From Ichthyophthirius multifiliis (taxonomy: Eukaryota; Ciliophora; Oligohymenophorea; Hymenostomatida): a DNA stretch of 64,000 nt. Position numbers and translations under genes: made by a program. Where the stretch lies: assembly GCF_000220395.1 (NCBI RefSeq), contig NW_004086072.1:95569-159568 (forward strand), written 5' to 3'. Positions 13,347-24,200 of this stretch are shown here, in pieces (within the stretch, counting starts at the first letter, position 1; each line of letters starts with the position of its first letter). The notes below the pieces were generated by a model, which was not told the DNA's origin, made no database searches, and saw only the letters and a list, made by a program, of their open reading frames with translations.

Positions 13347-14346
13347 ATGAAAAAAGATAAATAATAGAATATTAACTAAAATGAAAAATAAAAGGTTAAA
13401 AAATAAAAGGTAAACAATGAAAAAGAAAAAAATTAGCAAATATCGTATTATCTAAAGTAAAATATAAATTAAAAAATTTAAAATAATGATGAAAATCAAG
13501 AAGAAGAAAAATAAGAATTTTTTTAAGAAAAAGTTTTATATAAAAAAATTAAAAAAATAAAATAGTGAATAAGCTATTAATTAAATTAGTAAATAAGTTA
13601 TTAAAAACAAAAAAAAACTAGAACAAAAGAATTTAAAATAAAAAACCTTAGTATAAATAAAAAACGAATATTAACTGTAATAATAAAATAAAGATAATAA
13701 TTTAAATAATCAATAATAGGATTAAAAAGATTGTATATTTAAATTAAATAACGCTAATGATTTAGAATTTGATTATTTTATTTATAATATATAAAATTTA
13801 TAACCTTTTATATAGCAATTAAAATAAAATTGTTTTGAAAAGATAAAATTTAATAATTTTTTTATAAGTGAATCTTCTATTTTAAAATAAATATAATTTT
13901 GTTTATATAAATTTATTACTTAATCACCACATTATTTGTGGAATAACATATACTCTCCTACTAGAGTTTCATAAGTAATAAATAAATATTGTGACAATAC
14001 ATTTATTATTAAATAAAGTTATTAGAAGGTTAATATGGTTAATATATATAGTTATGGATAAGAAAGCATTATAAAAATATAAAAATAAAGAACAAATTTG
14101 AAAAAATATACGGCTCACTAGATGAAGAAGATTCTTTTATGAACTTTTTACAAAGTGATGATGAAACTAATTCAATGAATGATGATTACATAAAATTATT
14201 AAATAATGAAGTTACTAAAAACTGGAAAAATAAAAAAAACATTCTAATTTTGAATGGAGAAGAAGGATGTGGAAAAGCAACATCTTTAAAAGCAGCAATA
14301 AAATCATTAGATATGCAAGTATAATTTTAAAAATTTAGATAAAATA

Positions 14347-14397
<51 letters not shown>

Positions 14398-16253
14398 TTT
14401 ATATATAATTTTAATACATCTATATAATTAGGTAATAGAAATCAGTAATGGCATAAAAAGAGGAGCTAACGAGTTGAAGAAAATAATAGAAACTACTTAA
14501 AGTATTAGATTGAAAAACAATCAAAATGAAAATAAAAAAAAATTATAACAATAAAGAGGAACACTAAACGATTTTTTTTCGACAAAATAATCATCTTAAT
14601 AAACATTATTTACAAGTGATGAAATTAATATTGACGCGAAAGATTGTAATAAAAAAGTCATATTTTTTCGTAATTTTGATATATAACTTATAGCCGATTC
14701 TTAATTTCAAAATGAAGTTTTCAAATAATCAGAATAATCAAAAATTCCATTTATATTATCTGTAAATAGTAAAAATATAGAGAAGTTTGATTGCGATTGG
14801 ATAAACTTTTAAAATGTAGAATAGGAAAACCTTACATTATTAATGTATATTATTTTAGAAATAGAAATAAATTTAAGATCTTATCATAAAAATAATTCAT
14901 TTAAGTTCATGCAATTTATTTCTTAAAATGGAATTTAATTTTAATTAAATAATAGTATTATTGAAACAATTTCGAAAATTGTTAAATTATTTAATAATAA
15001 TATTAATTTTACATTTAACTTTTTTCAAAATAATTATAAAAATATTGGCAATTAAGAGCTAATTATGTGTAATTGTCTTTAATAAATTTAACTTTCTTAA
15101 CTTAAAATTAATGATGTAAGACTTATTTAATACGAAAGCGTATTATTAGATAATTATTGTATTTAAATTAATTAATTATATTATTATTTTTTAAAAATTA
15201 TTTTAATTTAAAGAATAATTTTGTTATTTTACAATTGAATATATTTATTAGATATTTATAAAAGAATCTTTAAATAATAAAAAAGAATAAAATTAAAATT
15301 AAAATAACTAAAATTCTTCAGATTAGGATGAATTTAATACAGAAGAACTTGAAAAACATTTGAAAAATCTTGAGTTTTGCTAAACTTAAGATATTCTTGA
15401 TGTAAATATAAAAATTAAATTAAAAAATCAAAAAAAATAGAATAAATTTTAAGAAATAAAATCTAAAGAACAAATATAGTAATATCTTTAAAATTAGAAT
15501 CGTATTAAATCTTATGAAATAAGATCTAAATAGTAAATAAAATAGAATATATAAATTTAAGTAGACAATTAAGCAATCAATTAAGAAATAAGAAACTCTC
15601 ACATTTAATTAGGCTTCTTTATTAAAAATAATAAATTTTTATTTAAAGATTCAAACGTTGAGATATCTAATTCTATGAATACGAATCTTTAGTAAAAAAA
15701 AATTAAGTTTTAATTGTTTATTTAAAAATTAGAAAATTAATTCAATAAACTCAAAAATAAATATTTTTAAATCATTTCAGAAATTATAATATTTAATCTG
15801 AAAAGTTTGAGTTTAGTTTAAGAAATTCTTAAATTAAATAAGTTTATTAAATTATTTAAGTAAAACTTTAATTATTTATTATTATTATTATTATAATTTT
15901 CTCAACTAATAAATAAAAGATAATTGAAAAAATTTAAATAAACGAATTAAAAAAAGGAAGAACAAGATCTGGCTATTCTTAACAAAGGTATTTTTTCATA
16001 AGCGTTAATTTTTTTTTATTTAATAATAAATAGTAAAAAAAATTCTGCTCTTGAATAAAATCTTTCAAGAGATTTATTTTAATAATATAAAATAATTCAT
16101 AATAGTATGAGCCTGAATGAAACAAATTATGATTAGTTAAGTAAAAGTAAAGAGAAAGAGAAAGTTAAAATTGAATTTGAATAATAAGAAAAAATAAATG
16201 AATTATAGTAACTAAAGATAAGAATGTTTAAAGAAATAGGAATAGATAATTGA
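13347..16253 (+). CDS. Elg1/ATAD5-like RFC-type AAA+ subunit
   Basis: The core reads YLWNNIYSPTRVSQVI, then the P-loop LNGEEGCGKATSLKAA, then VIEISNGIKRGANELKKII and the degenerate Walker B VIFFRNFDIQL. This order and the VIEIS...KR segment match the Elg1/ATAD5 branch of RFC-like large subunits, which unload PCNA (family knowledge). The P-loop is GxxGxGKAT, not GKT/S. After it lies RGTLNDFF, a PIP-box-like motif. Introns: about 14060-14112, 14321-14431 and 15159-15213. The C-terminal half is Lys/Asn/Gln-rich and ends MFKEIGIDN before the TGA at 16251-16253. The start at 13347 (MKKDKQQNINQNE) needs a one-base frame change in the A runs near 13550. Alternatively it starts at 13381 without one. 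Loader-subunit partners are not in this window. Confidence 0.7.
14342..14402. repeat. (TA)n dinucleotide run inside an intron
   Basis: Long TA/ATA microsatellite within the intron that follows the P-loop exon of the Elg1-like gene. Confidence 0.8.
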
Positions 16254-17084
16254 TTTTCAATAATAATATTAATTATTAAATAAATATTAAATTTATTCAA
16301 TATTTAATTTTATTTATATAATACAATTTTTAATTAATTAATTAATATAATTTTATAAAGATATATATTTAATGTCTTTAAAAATAAATTTTTTCTATTC
16401 TTTATTATATTTATTTAGAAAATAAAAAATTAAATTATATTTTAAAATAAGTTTTTATTTTGAATAAATTTTGCTATATAAAAAAATAATTAAATATTAT
16501 AATTCGAAAATTAAAAATAAATTTAATAATAATTTATCATTAAGAAATAAAATAATTTATTTATAAACATAAATATTTAAGAATTTAATTAAAAAATATT
16601 ATTTTTAGATAACTTTAGTTGAAAAAATATAATACTATTATGGTATTTAGTAATATTTTAAGTTACTTTTTTTCGTAATAGATAATATAATTGAAATTTT
16701 ATTTTAATATATTTATTTTTAAATTAGTAAATTTAAATTGATAATTTATCTTTTTATATATTAATATTTAATATTTAATTTTTTTAAATTTATCATAAAT
16801 AATATTTTTTATATATAGATATTTTCTAATTTTTTAAATATAATAAAAAATACATTTTTAAAAAATATTTAATTAATTAAAAATCTATAATATTTAAAAT
16901 TAAATAATTAAAATTAAAATATATCATTGAACTTAATAAATTATTTTAGATTATATTCAGTTTGATTTTAATGTAAAAATACTTAATTATTAACAATAAT
17001 ATTTATGTTCAATTAAAAATAAAAAAAGATATATTTAATTACTTTTTAAAAATAAATAGGTAAAATAATTCAATATAAAAAAAA
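16254..17084. other. AT-rich spacer
   Basis: Intergenic A/T sequence between two plus-strand genes. Nothing recognisable. Confidence 0.6.
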
Positions 17085-18365
17085 ATGATTATTCGTTCTA
17101 ATTCTAATTCTAAAAAAATAAGAGCAAATTAATAAAGATTTAATGATTAAGATAGTTCAATTAGTAGTATAGAAAGTAATGATTAATCCTTTAATATATG
17201 GGATAATTCATAGTTAAATGCTCGTGGGATATTTGACTAAAACTTTATTGATTTAACAGGAAACAAATTGAAGTTTTTATAAATATTTAAAATAAGGTCT
17301 CTACATTATGAAAAAAATAAAATAGTAAATGTAGCAGATATATATAATGATGCAGATAAAATACATGAATATTGCGGCAAGAAACTTATAGTAGAAGACT
17401 TTTTGAATGAAAAAAATGAAGATTTATAAAATAAAATTTTACACGAGAATTATGTTAAGTTTTTTAATTATTATGTTGAAGTTTTAAAAGCAAACAAAAA
17501 AAAGGCAAGATAATGCATGTATGATAGATATAAACATGTAAATTTCGATCTTATAACATCAACTTCGCATTAATAAATTTAATAAAAAATTATAAATTAA
17601 AATATAGGAAATAATGTTGTTAAACATTTGGGTTTATCACCAAGAAAATTAACAAAATATTAAGAATTGAATAAAATTAGGAGCATTTAATAACTTGATT
17701 TTCAAAGAAGAAATATGCATAAAACCTAATTTAAAAAATTAGGCAATACTTAAGATTTTAGACTTAAAATGGTTACTACTTAAAATTTATCTTAAGATTA
17801 AAATAATAATAATACTAATAATAGTAATTCTAAATAAAAAGTCAAAAAAAATAATATTATAATGACTTAGTAAAGTATGAATACTATTAGAGATAGTTAA
17901 ACTTCTAATATAAATAAAAATAATTATACCCTTAATAATTTTAATAATATTACTAAACTTAATCAAACTCTACTACAAAATAACTAATCTATATCTCCTA
18001 TAAAAACTAATAGCAATGTGTATATAAACAAAATAAATAATATTATTTTAAACTAATTCGAATAATCTCCTATAGACTAAAAATAAATTATTTAAAATTA
18101 AATAATGAAAAATATATCTGTGAAGGTTTCGCTTGTAAAACCTTTAAAAGTTTTTAAATTGCCTTAAGTTATTCAAAGTATTTCTTAAGTTAGTTAGAAA
18201 TAAAATAATGTTTAAATTAATTAATAATAACATTTTTATATTTCTAATGAAAATTAATTAGTGAAAAAAAATTCAAATGATCAAAAATAATTATTTGAAA
18301 AATTTTAGACTTTTAGAAAAACACCAAAAGCGACGAGTCTTATTAATTTATAAAAAATCGAATGA
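17085..18365 (+). CDS. Asn/Gln-rich protein of about 426 residues, unrecognised
   Basis: Uninterrupted frame from the ATG at 17085 (MIIRSNSNSKKIRANQQ) to the TGA at 18363-18365, with no intron and no frame break. A folded-looking N-terminal half contains ADIYNDADKIHEYCGKKL and ENYVKFFNYYVEVLKANKKK. The second half is low-complexity Asn/Gln/Ser/Thr and ends FQTFRKTPKATSLINLQKIE. No catalytic motif, membrane span or known domain was seen. It is one of the cleanest tests of the code in this window: dozens of in-frame TAA and TAG codons and a single terminal TGA. Function unknown. Confidence 0.8.
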
Positions 18366-18870
18366 TAATGAGATTTATATATATAAATATAGATCTTTTA
18401 ATTAAGAATAATATTAAATTAAATATATAATTAATATTTAAGTATTATTTATAATATAAATTATAATATTTTATTTTTATTATCATTTATTTTAATTTAT
18501 AAACTATTAATATTTTTTTTTTTTAAATTAGAATATTTGGAAATTAATATTTTGAAAAAAAATAAAAAAAAAATGAAATATTGAATTTTCTACTATAAAA
18601 AAAAATCAAAAATTTAATGAATATTTAATTATTTTAAACTCAAATAAATTTATAAATAAATAATATGTATAAATTATACTAAGATTTTTTTTAAATTTTT
18701 TAAGATTCTATAATTAAAAAATATGCCCAATTTATTTTTTCTCCCTATTTTTTTCTTTTGATTCTGTTTTTTAAAAAAAATATTGTTAAAAAGTAAAAAT
18801 AAAACTGTTATAATTATCGTATGTTTCTAGATATTTGGAATAAAAGAAAATAGGGAATTTATAATTTAAA
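18366..18870. other. AT-rich spacer
   Basis: No gene, repeat or RNA signal seen. Confidence 0.6.
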
Positions 18871-18875
18871 TAAAA

Positions 18876-19560
18876 TAATGACTTAGAATTTAAGTTAATT
18901 TTCAAAAATTAATTGTTTTCAATTAATTACATTAAATTTAAGATGTTTAAAATTTATATTTGTTAAGAGTAGAAAAAAATGAAATCAACTTATAAAATAT
19001 GATTAATTTTTAAAACTATATTAGAAAATATCAAATATAATTAACATTATAGTTGAATTGAATAATTTTTCCAGATAAAAATATTTTAAAACTCTTAAGA
19101 ATAATAATACCTTTATAATTAGTAAATATTCATCTTAACAAGAGAAAACCTATTAATAATAGAGTATGGAGAAAATGATTTATATCCTTACTTAGAATAA
19201 AAACATGTTAAAAATTACTTCTAATAAAAAACACCTAAAAAAACTTTGTTAATTTGAACTTTAATAACAATAAGGTACTAACCCTAAAATTATCCAATTA
19301 TGATTTTTAGCGAAAGTATTATAAAATTAATTATATATATTTTTTTTAATTTATTCTTTAAAAATTTATTTATTTACTAATGATTTGAAGAGCATATATA
19401 AATTTACTTTAAGAAACATTTTAAAAGAAATTGAAGGAATTTTAAAATCCGGAAGTATAAGTTAAAGGACCTCAATGATTTTTAGGATAATTATAATTTA
19501 TAAGTCCTTTAGGAGTAAAGGATGATAATAAATTTTAAAGATAAAAATAATATTAATAAC
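18876..19560 (+). pseudogene. Disrupted gene or gene with several frame errors
   Basis: Pieces of a natural-looking protein lie in different frames: NQLIKYDQFLKLYQKISN, LLIIEYGENDLYPYLEQKHV, KVLTLKLSNYDFQRK and AYINLLQETFQKKLKEFQ. The second and third pieces would join with one extra A in the A run near 19223. A GTATTA...GAAG intron (about 19317-19391) joins the last two. After EVQVKGPQ comes an in-frame TGA, yet coding-like FLGQLQFISPLGVKDDN follows. A TGA also interrupts the first segment near 18980. Either this is a decayed gene, or errors have broken a real one. Length and composition would suit a small mitochondrial protein, but nothing proves that. Confidence 0.5.
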
Positions 19561-19775
19561 AAAATAATATAATAATATAATAAAAAAATTATAATATCTA
19601 TTAAATAATTTATTAAAATTTTGATATTTTTTTTTATGTATATTTTATTTTAAATTGTATTTTTAATAAATAATATATTCATATACTATAAATTTATAAG
19701 TATATTTTTTTATTTTATATCCTTTAAATACTCTTTTTTTTTTTAATAAATATAATTGAACTCATATTAATAAAA

Positions 19776-20759
19776 ATGGCTATATAATAATTATTTAAAA
19801 AAATATTGTTTTCCTTAAACAAATCTCAAGCTAATTTTAATATATTTTAATAAGATTAGTTAAATTATTATAGATAAACACTATAAAATAATAAAAATAA
19901 TACATTTATTAATATTTTATATCTTCATTATTTAGAAGCAAGCTAAACATAAAAAAAGATCAAAGTGTATTTAAATTTCTCATCTGCATTATTAATGAAA
20001 TATTCACCTACATTAAATTTTATTTTTAATGGATTTAAAAAAACTATAATAATATCTATTATAAGTTATTTAGGCTTATAAATATATAATATCTATTAGA
20101 TATATCATAAATATTAACCTATTCTAAATGATTAGAAAAAGCTAGAAGAATATGGTACAGGTTTTTTGAGTTTAGTAATCAGAAAACATGTCTATTAAAA
20201 TTAAGTGATTTAAAATAATCTTTCAGGGCTTATTTTTGATATTTGCACTAGGCCTTTTATTATTCATAATACTGTTAAAAGTTTAAATCTAATTTATAAT
20301 ATAAAAACTTTAAATATAAATTCTGAAATTTTGTTAAAAAATGTACTTAAAACAAATGTTTTTTATGAAGATTTTATTTTTTAAAAATTAAAATACTTAT
20401 TAATTTAATAATTAAAAAATTAATAAAATAGAGATTAACTTGTTAATATTTTAGTTTCTTTTGGAAGATCAGATTTCTTTCTAGATTTTACTTCATTTTA
20501 AATAAGTAATGCACTTTAAAATAAGGGAGTAGTTAATTAAGTAAGATAAGGTATAAAAATATATATTTATATGTTTGATATTTGATATGTTTAATATAAA
20601 TTTCAAACATAAATTATATAAGTATTTATTATTTATTTATATTGTTAATTTTATTTATTTTTTTCAAAAAAAGGAATTTTTTAGAATTTTCACTTTTATA
20701 TTGATAATCAAGAAACAAAAGAATAAATAAAAGATAAGCTTAGAAGTCTTAAAAGTTGA
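19776..20759 (+). CDS. Unrecognised protein of about 286 residues
   Basis: ATG at 19776 (MAIQQLFKKILFSLNKSQAN). A 123-nt intron at 20551-20673 (GTATAA...AAAAAAAG) interrupts the frame in phase 1, and the second exon ends KDKLRSLKS at the TGA at 20757-20759. Segments include a hydrophobic stretch KTIIISIISYLGLQIYNIY near residue 105, LEEYGTGFLSLVIRKHV, and ILVSFGRSDFFLDFTSF. The Lys/Gln-rich N-terminus lacking acidic residues could act as a mitochondrial presequence, but this is weak. No domain recognised. It sits 220 bases after the disrupted gene on the same strand. Confidence 0.7.
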
Positions 20760-21253
20760 GAAAAAAATAATACATAAAATAGAATTAGTATTTTAAATTA
20801 ATACATGTATGTTCTTATAGAAGTATTTTGTTTAATTTTAGAATTATTTATTATAAAAATAAAAAATTTAACTTCATTGTTTATAAAATTAAGTATAAAC
20901 AATATAATTTTATTAAATAAAATAATTTATGATAATTTCTTTAAGGATGAATTAAATTTATATTATATTTAATGAAATGTTATTTTATGGTTGTTATCTT
21001 AATATTATAAATTTTCATAATCAAATTAAAATAAATAAATATTATTGAATTAAATACATTAAAAAATAAAAATGTATGATTTAATAATATATATATTTAT
21101 ATAAAAAATTCATAAAATATAATTTATATACATAAAAGAAAAATTAATCTTTAAAAAAAAAAAAAACATAGATTTGTTATATATAATATTATTTTTTAAA
21201 TTTATTAAATTTCATTTTATTGCAGTATAAAAAATTTTTTTTTTTTAAATTCT
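20760..21253. other. AT-rich spacer between convergent genes
   Basis: Separates the end of a plus-strand gene from the end of the large minus-strand PHD gene. No structure seen. Confidence 0.6.
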
Positions 21254-24200
21254 TCAATTATTTATAATTACTTTTTATATATTATAATCACTTTAATTCT
21301 ATTCATTTTCCTTTTAATTTAGATATTTTTATATATTATTTAAATCTTATTCTAAGTCTTAAATATCAATATCATTATGGCTTTCTTCTTCATTTTTAGA
21401 CTATTCAGAAATAACATTATTTGTATCTTCAAAATTCTAATTACTTAGCTTTTATTTCTTTCTTAGTAAAATATCACTTTCGTCATCATCATCACTTGTT
21501 TAAGTTTATTAGCAACAAAACTATTTCATTTTGTTTTTATTTAATTTTATTTCTTCTTGTACATCCTAGTTTATAAAAATTACAAAATAAAGTTAAGATT
21601 TTTCAACTTTATTCAAAATATTATCAGATAAAAAGTTTAAAATAAATCTATTTTTTATTTAATTTTCTGTAAATAAATATAGATGTGAATTATTTTCTTT
21701 GTTTTGTTTCTAAACTACTTCTAATTATATATTAAGATGTTTTACATAATCTTAAATTTAATCTTATTAATCTTATTCTTGTAAAACTATATTTCCAAAA
21801 ATTATTATTTTTATTTTTTTTGTTTTGTTGAATTATTCTTTATAATTCTTTGAATTTTATAACTTTACTTCCATCAATAATTAAAGGTTTTATTTTTTTT
21901 AATAAACTATCTTAAATCTTCTCTTTTGAATAAAATTATATTATAAAACATTTGTTTTTCAATTTTAATTTCGTTGTAAACAATAAATTATCATTTGAAT
22001 GAATTTAATTTAATTATTTGTTTACATTTTATGTTGTTTAATTTTTAGCTATAGATTAGTTGTTAATTTAATCTTTTTTCGAAGATTTATTATATAATTG
22101 TTTATTTTATTGTTCTTATTTACATATTCTTTATTTTTATTAAATTTAAGAATCAATAATTTGTGTTGAATTATTGTTTTTTTTATCTAAATCAGAATTT
22201 TTCAGGATAAATTCTTTAGTTCTTTTTAGGCTTTAATTATTTTTATTTGTAACTTATAAACTTTTATTTTTATTTTATTAATCATTTTGTAAAGTTTATT
22301 TAGAAATATAAGAAGGGTCTACGTTTTTTAATTTATTTTCTTATAAATAATTTTTCTAAGTTCTTTTTATGAATTATTTATTAGTTTTGTTAGGAATTCT
22401 TTAAGTTAATTTTTTTTTTTTTTCTAAGCTTAAATCTGAATTTTATTCATTATAATTTTATTATAAATTATTTAATTTTTAATTCTATTTGGTTAAGTAC
22501 TTATCACTTTTATTACTTGAAGGCGTATTATCTGTTTATAATTCAATACTACTTGATTTTCTCTTTTTTTTTATTTAAATATTTAATTTTTTTTTTTTTA
22601 ATTAATTTTTATTACATGCATTTTTTCTTATTTAGATTAGATTTTCTTGTTTATTTACTCTTCTTAAATTTGCAATTTATCAGGATTTTTTTTTAGGTAA
22701 TCTATAAATTTAATATTAAATTAGCTTCGGAAATATTTTTTTTTAACAAGAGGATATTTTTCTATTATTTAGAAAAACGTTAAGTATGATTCAACTTCCT
22801 ATAAATATAGATTTCTGTCTTTATAAAAATCCCCAAATAATTAATTTTCTAATGTTTTAACATTTTCGGAATTATTTTATATAGAATTTTTATCTATATC
22901 TGATAACATTTTTAATAGCTTTTTTTGGGCCTATTCTCTATCTTCATCACTAACTATATTTTTTTTTTCATTTTCATTTTTTTTAGATTCTTATTAATCT
23001 TAAATTTATATTGGCTAAATTCCATATTAGTTACTTAGAGGTTAACTACTTAAAGATTATTATGAAATAATGTTTTAAGACTACTAGATTTACATAAATT
23101 GAGAGCTATATTATTAATTTTATAACATTTATTATTATTTTTGGAAAAACTATTATTAGTATTATTATTGTTATAAATATTATTATTATTAGTTTTAATA
23201 TTGTATGTTTTAATATTATTAATTTTAATATTATTTATTTTAATATTATTAAGTTTGATATTATTAATACTATTAAATTAATTAATTATGTTATCTTTGT
23301 ATTTTATTATTATCAATATCTTCTTCTTCTAGATTATTATCCTCTATATCTATCAATTCTTAACTTCTTTTTTTTTATTAGATGTCATTAATATAATAAT
23401 TCATTTATGTTTAATTTATTATTGTTTTATTGATAAACTATTATTATTAATTACTTATTTACTTTACAAATCTATTATAAATATTTAATAATTATCTATA
23501 TTTATCGTTTTATATTTTATATAAATTAGCTTTTTTTATGATATTTTCTAATATATCAACACCTTTATTTTTTCTATTATTTTCTAAATATTAACTTGCT
23601 TCATAATCCCAGCAAAAGTTTTTTATCATATTGTATATTTCTTCAATTCTAGAATCATAGTATTTTTCAAAGTTTTAATAATTATTTTTTAAAATATTTT
23701 GTACTCTGACATTGAGTTAATCAAAGTTAGAAACTATTGCAACCCATGTCGATTTTAGTTCTTCATAACAGGTTAAAATGCTCTTTTTTTTATTTTAAAT
23801 ATTAAATAAAGAAAAATAGTTACTTATTCTTAATTTTCTTCTTCTTATTCTAAATCTATCTCTTAGATCTAATCTTTTCTGGTTTGAATTTATAGGTTAG
23901 TTAAAGATTTATGTAAATCTCTAAAAAGTTCGATTTGTTTTTTAACAGTATTAATATCAGCAGTTTCTTAAACAAAATCAATTTTAAATTCTTTCATAAA
24001 ATTCAAAGCTTGATTTAATTACTAAATTTTTTCTTCATTAATAATTCTATTAGCAAAAACTTTATCCAAAATATTTTGAATTTTATTTTTTTATTAAAAT
24101 TTTTCTTCTAATTAATTTATAATACTATTATCAATATTTCCTTCTTTTGCAAATTTTAAATAATTTTCAATATTTTTCGAGTTAATTTATTTAACTAAAG

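Noticed and set aside
15987-16032. GTATTT ... AATAG intron near the end of the Elg1-like gene
   Set aside because: Reading straight through keeps the frame, and removal of 46 nt would not. It is kept as coding, though an intron with a compensating error is possible.
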